A DNA stretch of 64,000 bases from the NCBI RefSeq assembly GCF_030580655.1, contig NZ_JAUQTB010000004.1, positions 186,001 through 250,000 on the forward strand, read 5' to 3'. This stretch comes from Paenibacillus lacisoli. Lineage in GTDB: Bacteria; Bacillota; Bacilli; Paenibacillales; Paenibacillaceae. This document shows positions 18,225-26,744 of this stretch, piece after piece. Each line of letters begins with the position of its first letter. Position 1 is the stretch's first letter. A program made the position numbers and the translations under genes. The notes under the pieces are model-generated. The model made no database searches. It was not told the origin of the DNA and saw only the letters and a program-made list of their open reading frames with translations.

Positions 18225-19055
18225 TTGATTAACAATCTGCAGGATACGGTAACGCTGAACAACGGTGTCAAAATGCCGCAATTCGGCCTCGGCGTATGGA
18301 AAGCCGATAATGGAGAAGAAGTCGTTAACGCTGTTAAATCAGCGATAAAAGCAGGCTACCGCAGTATCGACACGGCCAAGGCCTACAATAATGAGGACGG
18401 TGTCGCCAGAGGGATTGCCGAATCTGGTATCGCCCGGGATGAATTGTTCATCACCACCAAACTGTGGAACGCGGATCAGGGATATGACAGTACGCTGAAA
18501 GCTTTTGATGAGAGCATGAAACGTCTCGATCTGGAGACGCTGGATCTGTATCTGATTCACTGGCCGGTTAAAGGCAAATACAAAGACACCTGGCGTGCGA
18601 TGGAAAAACTGTATCGGGATGGCCGTGTGCGTGCCATCGGCGTCAGCAACTTCCAGATTCATCATCTGAAGGACCTAATGAGTGAAGCTACCGTCAAACC
18701 GGCTGTCAACCAGGTGGAGTTCCATCCGCAGCTGACCCAGGAAGAGCTGCGTACGTTCTGCCGCGAACAGGAAATCCAGCTGGAGGCCTGGTCTCCGCTG
18801 GGCGGCGGCGGTCTGCTGGACAATGAAGCACTGCGTGCCATCGGTGCAGAGTACGGCAAATCAGCGGCGCAGGTCATTCTTCGCTGGGATCTCCAGCACG
18901 GAATCGTAACCATTCCAAAATCTGTACACGAGCAGCGTATCATCGAGAACGCCGACATCTACGATTTTGAACTGAGCAGTGATGATATGGCACGCATCGA
19001 CGCACTGAACGAGAATAAACGGACCGGTGCGGACCCGGATAATTTCAATTTCTAA
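18225..19055 (+). CDS. Aldo/keto reductase
   Basis: An NADPH-dependent oxidoreductase of 276 residues, similar to 2,5-diketo-D-gluconate reductase/YvgN-type enzymes (AKR5). The catalytic tetrad is visible: Asp and Tyr in [10 protein letters not shown], Lys in ITTKLWN, and His in LIHWPV. A cofactor-binding [10 protein letters not shown] segment lies near the C terminus. It probably reduces short aldehydes such as methylglyoxal. The start is the TTG at 18225, with AGGAGG 8 bp upstream; the in-frame start at 18189 has no such signal. A terminator follows. Confidence 0.9.
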   Translation: MINNLQDTVTLNNGVKMPQFGLGVWKADNGEEVVNAVKSAIKAGYRSIDTAKAYNNEDGVARGIAESGIARDELFITTKLWNADQGYDSTLKAFDESMKRLDLETLDLYLIHWPVKGKYKDTWRAMEKLYRDGRVRAIGVSNFQIHHLKDLMSEATVKPAVNQVEFHPQLTQEELRTFCREQEIQLEAWSPLGGGGLLDNEALRAIGAEYGKSAAQVILRWDLQHGIVTIPKSVHEQRIIENADIYDFELSSDDMARIDALNENKRTGADPDNFNF

Positions 19056-19078
19056 GCGCCTTTCCTGCATAAAACACA

Positions 19079-19113
19079 TAAAAGCAAGCCCTGTTAAACG
19101 GGGCTTGCTTTTA
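19079..19113 (+). terminator. Intrinsic terminator, shared by converging genes
   Basis: AAAGCAAGCCC pairs with GGGGCTTGCTTTT across a short loop. It lies between the reductase and the convergent cupin gene. Confidence 0.85.
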
Positions 19114-19141
19114 TTGTTCCAGCCAAGCTTATCTTTCTCTC

Positions 19142-19600
19142 CTACTCAGGACGGGAAATCAGCTTAAAATCATCAAAATGGAAACCTGGTGCGACCACGC
19201 AGGTAACGAGAACCGGCTCATCCCCCAGCGGACGCGCGGTCTGCCATACCGTTCCCGGAACCAGCGCCTGCGGAGACTGCCCTGCTTCAACATCCGCGCC
19301 CAGCACGATAACCTGCTCCTCACCCGGCTGATCCCCGCTTCCACCCAGCTTCAGTTCAATCGGACTGCCCGAATGATAGAGCCACAATTCGTCAGAATGA
19401 ACGACATGCCACTCCGAGAACTCGTCCGGATGGAGGAGAAAATAGGTCGAGGATGCAGCAAAACGCGGTCCAGAATACACATCCGGCAGCACCGGCTTCG
19501 GAATCTGGAAGCTTGATTTCCACATCTCCTTATACCAGCCGCCTTCCGGATGTGGTTCCATACCAAGCGCCCCAACCAGCGGTGAAATCATCTTTGTCAT
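19142..19600 (-). CDS. DUF985 cupin-fold protein
   Basis: A single-domain protein of 152 residues from the cupin_5 (DUF985) family. Family signatures are visible: EPHPEGGWYKE at 17-27, STYFLLHPDEFSEWH near 50-65, LWLYHSGSP, and VAPGFHFDDF near the C terminus. These proteins bind small ligands, possibly sugars or nucleotides, in a double-stranded beta-helix; the substrate is unknown. GAAGGAAGG precedes the start. Confidence 0.85.
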   Translation of the reverse strand: MTKMISPLVGALGMEPHPEGGWYKEMWKSSFQIPKPVLPDVYSGPRFAASSTYFLLHPDEFSEWHVVHSDELWLYHSGSPIELKLGGSGDQPGEEQVIVLGADVEAGQSPQALVPGTVWQTARPLGDEPVLVTCVVAPGFHFDDFKLISRPE

Positions 19601-19858
19601 AAGCCTTACCTTCCTTCTCTTTTTCCATTAATAAAGGGACTCTTGTCCGGTCCCACGGCACTCTTACTCTACTCTAAATCAACCCTATCCATTTGTCACG
19701 GTTTCACCCCTGCTTCATGGAAAATGCCCGAATGACAAACTTTGGTTCAGGGTACACTCTCCTTGAATCAACTTTAGTTCTACTGTCTGAATAACTCATT
19801 GGAATAGCGCAATAAACTTCACATAAGCTTAGTATTGAATGCATTTTTATATAACTCA

Positions 19859-19875
19859 TGTCATATTAACTAACA
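19859..19875 (+). promoter_or_regulatory. TnrA/GlnR binding box, perfect consensus
   Basis: TGTCATATTAACTAACA matches TGTNA-N7-TNACA exactly. It is centred about 52 bp upstream of the expected transcription start of the glutamine-type ABC operon, the usual position for activation by TnrA. This predicts induction under nitrogen limitation. Confidence 0.75.
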
Positions 19876-19882
19876 AAAGTTC

Positions 19883-19912
19883 TTGTCACAAGCTGGATTA
19901 TCATTGTATCAT
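19883..19912 (+). promoter_or_regulatory. Promoter of the amino-acid ABC operon
   Basis: TTGTCA and TATCAT are separated by 18 bases directly downstream of the TnrA/GlnR box. A leader of about 130 nt precedes the first gene. No riboswitch was recognised in the rest of the 447-bp gap (19601-20047). Confidence 0.6.
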
Positions 19913-20047
19913 TAGTTAACTATTTTGCATGAATGGATTACATTGTCATTCTTTGGAAGCATATTTATTAACACACAGCACGATCTATGCATCTGTAACC
20001 GATGCCGGATCACTGCTGACAGAGATATTAGGGAGGGGGCTTCTCTT

Positions 20048-20776
<729 letters not shown>

Positions 20777-20824
20777 TCAATGATCATTCATCAACAACGA
20801 TTCACATGAGAGGGGATTTTACGG

Positions 20825-21643
20825 ATGAGAAAACGTTTAGGTTGGAATGTCATGCTTCTGGTTGTACTGTGTTTCAGCTTTGTGATGGCGGGCTGCGGCA
20901 AAAAAGATGAGAATGCCGGCAGCAGCTCGGCCAATGCCCTGGATGCGATCAAGCAGCGCGGCAAGCTGGTGGTTGGCGTGAAATACGATACCAAGCTGTT
21001 CGGCCTGAAGGACCCTGCAACCAACAAGGTGGAAGGCTTCGATATTGATATCGCCAAACAGATCGCCAAGCATATTCTCGGTGACGAGAACAAGATTGAA
21101 TTGAAGGAAGTCACATCCAAAACGCGTATTCAGCTGCTGCAGAGCGGGGATATCGACATGATTATTGCGACGATGACGATTACGGACGAGCGGAAGAAGC
21201 AGGTTGATTTCAGTGACGTCTACTTCAAGGCGGGCCAGTCTCTTCTGGTGAAGAAGGGAAGCCCGATCACCGGACTGGATTCCATTACAAAAGGCACTAA
21301 AGTTCTTGCGGTTAAAGGCTCCACATCAGCCAAAAACATTCGTGAGAAGGCTCCGGACGCTACCGTGCTGGAGTTCGAAAACTACCAGGATGCCTTTAAT
21401 GCTCTCAAAGCAGGTCAAGGGGATGCGCTGACAACCGATAACGCTATTCTCCTCGGTATGCAAAAGCAGGATCCAAACTACACCCTCGTGGGTGGTAACT
21501 TTACAGATGAACCCTACGGTATTGCTGTGAAGAAAGGGAACAGTGATCTGCTGCAGGCCGTGAATGATACGCTTAAAGAATTGAAAGATAACGGGGAGTA
21601 CGACAAACTGTACGAACAGTGGATGGGAACCAAACCTGAATAA
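20825..21643 (+). CDS. glnH: Amino-acid-binding lipoprotein (GlnH-like)
   Basis: A solute-binding protein of 272 residues, SBP family 3. The lipoprotein signal ends in FVMAGC. The family signature GFDIDIAKQIAKHI lies near residue 80, with ligand-binding residues in TMTITDERKKQVDFSDVYF. The last gene pair of the operon encodes its permeases. A glutamine substrate is inferred from operon order and nitrogen control. Confidence 0.92.
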   Translation: MRKRLGWNVMLLVVLCFSFVMAGCGKKDENAGSSSANALDAIKQRGKLVVGVKYDTKLFGLKDPATNKVEGFDIDIAKQIAKHILGDENKIELKEVTSKTRIQLLQSGDIDMIIATMTITDERKKQVDFSDVYFKAGQSLLVKKGSPITGLDSITKGTKVLAVKGSTSAKNIREKAPDATVLEFENYQDAFNALKAGQGDALTTDNAILLGMQKQDPNYTLVGGNFTDEPYGIAVKKGNSDLLQAVNDTLKELKDNGEYDKLYEQWMGTKPE

Positions 21644-21720
21644 GATAGATCGGCCGGAAGGAGCCGCCACCTGCGCGCTCCTTCCTTCTCTTATGATCTG
21701 TGATGGAGGTATGAACCGAT

Positions 21721-22380
21721 ATGGTTACATTTGATATTCATGTGCTGTTTGACAACTGGGACCGGTTCATGGACGGGTTTCTTAATACTATAGAAGCCAG
21801 TCTGATCGCTCTGGCAGGCAGCTTCGTGCTGGGGGCAATTATTGCCGTCATGCGGATTTCCCCGATGAAGCTGCTGAATTGGATTGGCACTGTATATGTT
21901 GAAATTATTCGTAATATTCCGCTGTTGATCGTTGTATTATTCTTTTTCCTGGGGCTGCCCGCCATGGGAGTTCCACTCGACGGCTTTACCGCCGGTACAC
22001 TGGGGCTCACCATCTATACGGCCTCCTTCATCGCAGAGGCCATTCGCGCGGGCATTCAGTCGGTTCCACGAGGACAGTCCGAAGCTGCACGCTCGTCCGG
22101 CTTGTCCTATAACCAGGCGATGCTGTACATCATTCTTCCGCAGGCCATCAAGATTGTGCTGCCGGCTATCGGCAACCAATTCATCAACCTGGTGAAGAAC
22201 TCATCCGTTCTCGCTATTGTCGCTGGACTTGATCTCATGTACTACTCGGATCTGATTAACTCCGATACCTTCATGCCCATCACTGTCTATGCAATTACTG
22301 CATTATTCTACCTGGTGCTGACCATTCCACTCAGCATTCTGGTGCACTACATGGAAGGCCGGCTGGCCAGAAGGTCTTAA
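21721..22380 (+). CDS. glnM: Amino-acid ABC permease (GlnM-like)
   Basis: A permease of 219 residues with about five helices of the HisMQ type. The EAA-like loop EAARSSGLSYNQAMLYIILPQA lies near 120-140. It forms a heterodimer with the permease encoded 15 bp downstream. ATGGAGG lies 11 bp before the start. Confidence 0.92.
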   Translation: MVTFDIHVLFDNWDRFMDGFLNTIEASLIALAGSFVLGAIIAVMRISPMKLLNWIGTVYVEIIRNIPLLIVVLFFFLGLPAMGVPLDGFTAGTLGLTIYTASFIAEAIRAGIQSVPRGQSEAARSSGLSYNQAMLYIILPQAIKIVLPAIGNQFINLVKNSSVLAIVAGLDLMYYSDLINSDTFMPITVYAITALFYLVLTIPLSILVHYMEGRLARRS

Positions 22381-22395
22381 GGAGGGAACCCCGGA

Positions 22396-23046
22396 ATGTC
22401 ATTTTTTGATTTCTTTACCTGGCCCAATGTCCGCTTTATTCTGGAAGGCTTCCTGCTGACGATTGAAGTCGCGGCCTATTCCATCGTATTCAGCTTTATC
22501 ATCGGCCTGATCTTTGGCACGCTGCGATATACACGGATTCCTGTGCTCTCGCAGGTGGCTGGTCTGCTGATCGACCTGATCCGCAATCTGCCGCTGCTGC
22601 TCATTATCTTCTTTATCGGGGTCGTGCTGCCTGTTACCGGTTTTGATATTTCACTCAAATGGGCGGCCATTACCGGACTCAGCATCTTCGAAGGTGCGAT
22701 GATTGCCGAGATTATCCGCAGCGGACTCAAATCGGTGGACAAAGGCCAGATTGAAGCCGCTCGCTCTTCAGCACTGAATTACAGCCAGACCTTGTGGCAT
22801 ATCGTGATGCCGCAGGCGCTGCGCCGGATGGTGCCGCCGATCGTCAGCCAGTTCATTTCCCTGTTTAAGGATACTTCTCTCGCCGTGATTATTACACTGC
22901 CCGAACTGACTCACAACGTACAGATCGTCGGAGGCCAGCAGCAGTCCTTTGTTATTCCGGCGCTGATCTTTGCCGCGTTCCTGTACTTTGTCGTGAACTA
23001 CACGATGTCCCGGATCGCCCGGAGGCTTGAAGTACGGACTCACTAA
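22396..23046 (+). CDS. glnP: Amino-acid ABC permease (GlnP-like)
   Basis: The second HisMQ-type permease, 216 residues, with conserved loop EAARSSALNYSQTLWHIVMPQA near 117-138. It is the last gene of the glnQHMP-like operon; AAGGAGG precedes the start and a terminator follows. Confidence 0.92.
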   Translation: MSFFDFFTWPNVRFILEGFLLTIEVAAYSIVFSFIIGLIFGTLRYTRIPVLSQVAGLLIDLIRNLPLLLIIFFIGVVLPVTGFDISLKWAAITGLSIFEGAMIAEIIRSGLKSVDKGQIEAARSSALNYSQTLWHIVMPQALRRMVPPIVSQFISLFKDTSLAVIITLPELTHNVQIVGGQQQSFVIPALIFAAFLYFVVNYTMSRIARRLEVRTH

Positions 23047-23079
23047 TCACATCATGGCTTCAAGTCCAGGTCCACAATA

Positions 23080-23120
23080 CAAAAACCGCGTAATCCCTAG
23101 GTTGGGTATACGCGGTTTTG
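23080..23120. terminator. Terminator between converging glnP and protease genes
   Basis: AAAAACCGCGTA pairs with TACGCGGTTTT, with flanking A and T runs. It can act in both directions. Confidence 0.8.
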
Positions 23121-23136
23121 TGTTATCCGACCATCC

Positions 23137-24015
23137 TCAAGGTTTACCTACAATGCGGCCGGGTACGGTAATTATATTCGTGCTGCCTGAAGCGCTGATG
23201 GTTCCCTTCACCGTGGTCGTACTTCCGATAAATTCCTGCAGCGTTTTGGCATTGATAAAATAGGTTTTCCCTTTATAAGTAAAGGTCATCATGCCCACTA
23301 CATGCATATCAGCATCCAGCACAGGTCCGCCGGAATTCCCCTGCTTCACCGCTCGCTGCATGCTTCCTACATAATCCATACCGGGTACATCCTTCGACTG
23401 GGCATCATAGACCCAGGTGCTGGATAACGTGTTCAGCTTAAAATTCGCATCCCCGGTCAACCGGTCCAGCAAGGTCAGCTGTCCCATCGGATTCTCCGGA
23501 TAACCAATCGTATAGACCGGCTCATTGTCCCTGGCTTTGCTGAATGTAATAGGGGTGTAGCTCACCTTCTGCGACAGCTTCAGCAGCGCCATATCCCGGT
23601 TCTTATCAGCCTTAATGATCTGTGCGTCAATCGCCTGAAGCGGATTTGAAGGGCTGGCTACCCGCAGTGTACCCTTGCTGCCTGCAGGAAGCTCCGCATA
23701 CTCCTTCACGACATGGTAATTGGTCAGTACCGTATCCTCAGAGACCAGCATGGAAGTGCCGACATCATAATGAATGGTATATGGATCGCTGTTAGATACC
23801 CAGCGGACATTCACGACCAGGATGGAATCGGCTGTCTGTGAGAGCTGCCCTTTAAGCTGCGAGTTATAATAACCGCCGCTGAAATACATGGAATCCAGCG
23901 ACTGTGCCTGAACCCCTTGTACCGGAAGCAGAAGAGATAATCCGAGAATCGCCACGGAAGCAAACATTTTCCACCCCTGTATAGCCTGTATCTTGTGTTT
24001 TGTAGAGAATATCAT
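23137..24015 (-). CDS. Secreted trypsin-like serine protease
   Basis: A secreted protein of 292 residues. The signal peptide ends in GVQAQS. The chymotrypsin-fold catalytic triad is visible: His in VLTNYHVV (near 98), Asp in KNRDMALLKL (near 142), and Ser in KQGNSGGPVLD (near 225). No PDZ domain is present, unlike HtrA. The role is unknown; envelope quality control or extracellular processing are options. The ATG at 24015 is chosen because CAGGAGGGTTATCC precedes it; the longer frame to 24111 adds a non-signal-like N terminus. Confidence 0.85.
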   Translation of the reverse strand: MIFSTKHKIQAIQGWKMFASVAILGLSLLLPVQGVQAQSLDSMYFSGGYYNSQLKGQLSQTADSILVVNVRWVSNSDPYTIHYDVGTSMLVSEDTVLTNYHVVKEYAELPAGSKGTLRVASPSNPLQAIDAQIIKADKNRDMALLKLSQKVSYTPITFSKARDNEPVYTIGYPENPMGQLTLLDRLTGDANFKLNTLSSTWVYDAQSKDVPGMDYVGSMQRAVKQGNSGGPVLDADMHVVGMMTFTYKGKTYFINAKTLQEFIGSTTTVKGTISASGSTNIITVPGRIVGKP

Positions 24016-24126
24016 GGATAACCCTCCTGCTTGTGAAATCTGATCTTGAAGTCGTGCACATGCATAAGTATGAAGTGCCCGCTGTATCTTATTTCGGCAG
24101 GAAGGCGGCAAAATGTTTGATCACGC

Positions 24127-25560
24127 TCAGACAGATTGATTCGCCATACTGCGTGCGATCCATACGCCGGCCGCACCGGCCTGGGCCAGTCCGCGTGTGA
24201 TCCCCGCGCCGTCCCCGCCGCAGTACAATCCTTGAATTTCGGTCTCGAGTGTACGATCGAGCTTCGGACGGGCCGAGTAAAATTTGGCTTCCACTCCGTA
24301 GAAGAGGGTATGCTCGGAAGCAATCCCCGGCGTAACTTTCTCCAGTGCTTCGACCATCTCTACCAGACTCTTCATTGTGTTGTAAGGGAGCACCAGACCG
24401 AGATCCCCCGGCACAGCTTCCTTCAAGGTAGGCTCCAGGAATCCTTCGGCAATCCGGCCAGCCGTCGAACGGCGTCCGCGCACAATATCCCCGAATTTCT
24501 GTACAATGACTCCGCCGCTGGATAAATCATTCGCTCTTTTACAAATTTCACGTGCGTATTCGTTCGGCTTGTCGAACGGCTCCGTAAATTTATGAGAAAC
24601 AAGGAGCGCAAAGTTCGTGTTCGGCGAACCCAATGCCGGGTCTTTATAGGAATGTCCATTGGCGGCCATGACGCCGCTGTGGTTTTCAACGACAACATGA
24701 CCGGAAGGATTACTGCAGAAAGTGCGCACCCGTGTACCCACCGAAGTATTATAGATAAATTTGCCCTCGTACAGATGCTCGTTAATTTCCTGCATGACTA
24801 CATCCGAGGTCTCAACCCGCACACCGACATCCACCTGGTTGTTGTACATCTTGAGACGGCGCTTCTTCAGCACTTCGGTCAGCCAGGCTGATCCGTCACG
24901 TCCCGGTGCGATCATGACACGGTCGGCCTCGTAGGTTTCGCCGTTCTTGAGCTGAATGCCTTGTGCACGGTGTACTCCCCCCTCCTTAACCGTCAAGATG
25001 TCAGCTACCTCAGTCTTGAACAGCATATCAACACGGGTTTTGAGGTATTCATAAATCGACTTCAAAATCTCGAGATTCTGCTCAGTCCCCAGATGACGTA
25101 CTTCGGCACGCAGCAGCTTCAGTCCTGCCGCATATCCCCGCTGCTCAATGCTGCGGATCCGGTCTGTCGTCGGATCGGTAATGTTCGTTGTTGCACCGTG
25201 CTCCAGGTTAATACTATCAACATAGCGAATCAGCTCCATCACTTGGGATGGGGCCAGATAATCTGTCAGCCAGCCTCCAAACTCGGTGGTAACATTGAAT
25301 TTACCGTCACTGTAAGCACCGGCACCGCCAAAACCAGCTGTAATAGAGCAGGCCGGCAGACAGCCGGAGAAATCCTTTTTGCCAGCAGGCGGTGGACACA
25401 GTTGAATTTTCTCCTCCAGAATCGGGCAGCTGCGGCGGTAAATATCATGACCCTTGTCCACCAGCAGCACCTTCCACTCCGGCTTGCGGCGTGTCAGCTC
25501 ATAGCAGGCAAAAATCCCGGCAGGTCCGGCTCCAACAACGATAACATCATATTTACTCAT
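24127..25560 (-). CDS. FAD-dependent dehydrogenase (COG2509-like), function unknown
   Basis: A flavoprotein of 477 residues with an N-terminal Rossmann motif VVGAGPAGIFACYEL (8-22) and a C-terminal FAD-binding segment GLYCGGDGAGITRGLAQAG. Between them is a Cys-rich stretch (C45, C55, C67, C71) before FGGAGAYSDGKFN, as in the uncharacterised FAD-dependent dehydrogenases of COG2509. Substrate unknown. The ATG at 25560 has AGGAGG 6 bp upstream. The gene is transcribed alone behind a guanine-class purine riboswitch, so the reaction probably relates to purine supply or breakdown. It ends 111 bp before the start of the protease gene on the same strand; read-through is possible. Confidence 0.82.
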   Translation of the reverse strand: MSKYDVIVVGAGPAGIFACYELTRRKPEWKVLLVDKGHDIYRRSCPILEEKIQLCPPPAGKKDFSGCLPACSITAGFGGAGAYSDGKFNVTTEFGGWLTDYLAPSQVMELIRYVDSINLEHGATTNITDPTTDRIRSIEQRGYAAGLKLLRAEVRHLGTEQNLEILKSIYEYLKTRVDMLFKTEVADILTVKEGGVHRAQGIQLKNGETYEADRVMIAPGRDGSAWLTEVLKKRRLKMYNNQVDVGVRVETSDVVMQEINEHLYEGKFIYNTSVGTRVRTFCSNPSGHVVVENHSGVMAANGHSYKDPALGSPNTNFALLVSHKFTEPFDKPNEYAREICKRANDLSSGGVIVQKFGDIVRGRRSTAGRIAEGFLEPTLKEAVPGDLGLVLPYNTMKSLVEMVEALEKVTPGIASEHTLFYGVEAKFYSARPKLDRTLETEIQGLYCGGDGAGITRGLAQAGAAGVWIARSMANQSV

Positions 25561-25609
25561 GAGTTCCTCCTGGTTATATAACATAATGTGTCAGGTTATA
25601 AACGGACGC

Positions 25610-25666
25610 AAAAAATCCCGGCTCTCCATAGGTATGCGGAAAATGGCATCCTATTCGTAGCCGGGA
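25610..25666 (-). terminator. Riboswitch terminator overlapping the aptamer
   Basis: On the minus strand TCCCGGCT (25666-25659) pairs with AGCCGGGA (25623-25616). An inner ATAGG/CCTAT and ATGC/GCAT extend the stem, and six Ts follow. The 5' arm uses the P3 3' strand, the J3/1 junction and the P1 3' strand of the purine aptamer, so terminator and aptamer exclude each other. Confidence 0.8.
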
Positions 25667-25719
25667 ATTTACGGTCCCCTGTAGAAACCCTCAAACCGTA
25701 TCATTGAGGATATACGAAT
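25653..25719 (-). ncRNA. Purine riboswitch aptamer, guanine class
   Basis: The 67-nt minus-strand element folds as a purine aptamer. P1 is ATTCGTA/TACGAAT. P2 is CTCAA/TTGAG with loop GATACGG. J2/3 is GGTTTCTAC. P3 is GGGGA/TTCCC with the invariant loop CCGTAAA. J3/1 is GC. The last J3/1 base, equivalent to position 74 of the xpt aptamer, is C, which specifies guanine/hypoxanthine rather than adenine. It lies 93 nt upstream of the FAD-dependent dehydrogenase start. Confidence 0.9.
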
Positions 25720-25758
25720 TCATAACGTTCGTGATTAAAATAAATATACTAATTTATC

Positions 25759-25764
25759 TGTCAA
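25759..25764 (-). promoter_or_regulatory. Perfect -35 hexamer upstream of the purine riboswitch
   Basis: TTGACA on the minus strand is followed by an AT-rich stretch containing TATTTT and TTTAAT as possible -10 elements. It lies 40 bp before the aptamer, consistent with the riboswitch transcript start. The exact -10 is uncertain. Confidence 0.5.
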
Positions 25765-25846
25765 CAAACGTTATATTATCGGATAAATACGAATGTGTCA
25801 AATATATATTTATATTAATGTTCGTGTTTTACTGCCGCACAGCAGC

Positions 25847-25881
25847 AAAAAGCCCAAACGGTCAAACCGTTCGGGCTTTTT
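25847..25881. terminator. Terminator after the RibA-like gene
   Basis: AAAAAGCCC and GGGCTTTTT enclose an inner ACGGT/ACCGT helix. The site lies just downstream of the RibA-like gene on the minus strand and separates it from the riboswitch unit. Confidence 0.85.
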
Positions 25882-25914
25882 ATTCAGGGTGAATCCAATT
25901 GTTTGGAGGCTGCT

Positions 25915-26676
25915 TTACGCTTCACTTTCCCTGCCAAAGTGACCGGACCGGGCCACCTTCGTGGCCAGGTATTTCTCATTAAATTCCGAGATGTCGCCCC
26001 ATAGCGGGATACGTCCAGACAGGTTGGCGCCGGACTCCTGCAGAGCATTCATTTTGCGCGGGTTGTTCGTGATCAGTGTGACTGGCTTCTCACGCAGTCT
26101 TTTCAAAACCTGAATAGCATCTTCATAACTCCGCTGGTCATCTTCAAATCCAAGCTGAAGGTTCGCTTCAACGGTATCCAGGCCTTTCTCCTGCAGTACA
26201 TAAGCCATAGCTTTACTGAACAGCCCGATGCCTCTACCCTCATGATTCGCCAGGTAGAACAGTGCGCCAGAGCCGTGCGCCTGAATCATCTTCATGGACT
26301 GCTTCAGCTGGTAACCGCAGTCACAGCGCTTGCTGCCGAAAATATCTCCGGTATGGCAAATGCTGTGCATCCGGATCAGCGCATCCGGACTGTTCGCGAA
26401 GTCGCCGTAGACAAGCACACTGGACTGCTGCATTTCCGCCAGATTGGCGGAGGAGAGGTGCTCAATAATTTTGGACGTTTCCAAATCCTTGCCTCCGCAC
26501 AGATCTGCATCCTGAAAGCTGTCACAGCGCAGCCAGCAGTACCACTGGAACTGAACCGTTTCTCCGTCCAGATTCACTGGCAGCTTGATAGGTCCAACTA
26601 TATACAGCGACTTGTCACCGCTGGGCACTACATTTATTTTGTCCCGCAGGGCGGATACAATCGTCTCGCTAATCAT
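25915..26676 (-). CDS. GTP cyclohydrolase II-like protein with N-terminal extension
   Basis: A RibA-family enzyme of 253 residues that would open GTP to a pyrimidine, the first step of riboflavin synthesis. The catalytic domain (about 85-245) keeps the zinc ligands C107, C118 and C120 (C-x10-C-x-C in CHTGDIFGSKRCDC), the EGRGIGL loop and the LITNNPRKM substrate segment. The N terminus is about 45 residues longer than typical RibA and has its own Cys-rich patch (C47, C51, C60). It stands alone from ribDEH genes, next to a FAD monooxygenase, so it may serve a secondary pathway rather than bulk riboflavin. The ATG at 26676 fits AAGGAG at 8 bp; 26682 is too close. Confidence 0.82.
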   Translation of the reverse strand: MISETIVSALRDKINVVPSGDKSLYIVGPIKLPVNLDGETVQFQWYCWLRCDSFQDADLCGGKDLETSKIIEHLSSANLAEMQQSSVLVYGDFANSPDALIRMHSICHTGDIFGSKRCDCGYQLKQSMKMIQAHGSGALFYLANHEGRGIGLFSKAMAYVLQEKGLDTVEANLQLGFEDDQRSYEDAIQVLKRLREKPVTLITNNPRKMNALQESGANLSGRIPLWGDISEFNEKYLATKVARSGHFGRESEA

Positions 26677-26744
26677 GTGCATTTCTCCTTTAGTAGGGAC
26701 ACAGCAGGTCCGATATTTACACCATTATCCTATAGAATGCCAAA

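Noticed and set aside
19601..20047. T-box or amino-acid riboswitch before glnQ
   Set aside because: No T-box sequence or aptamer core is present. The TnrA/GlnR box explains likely regulation.
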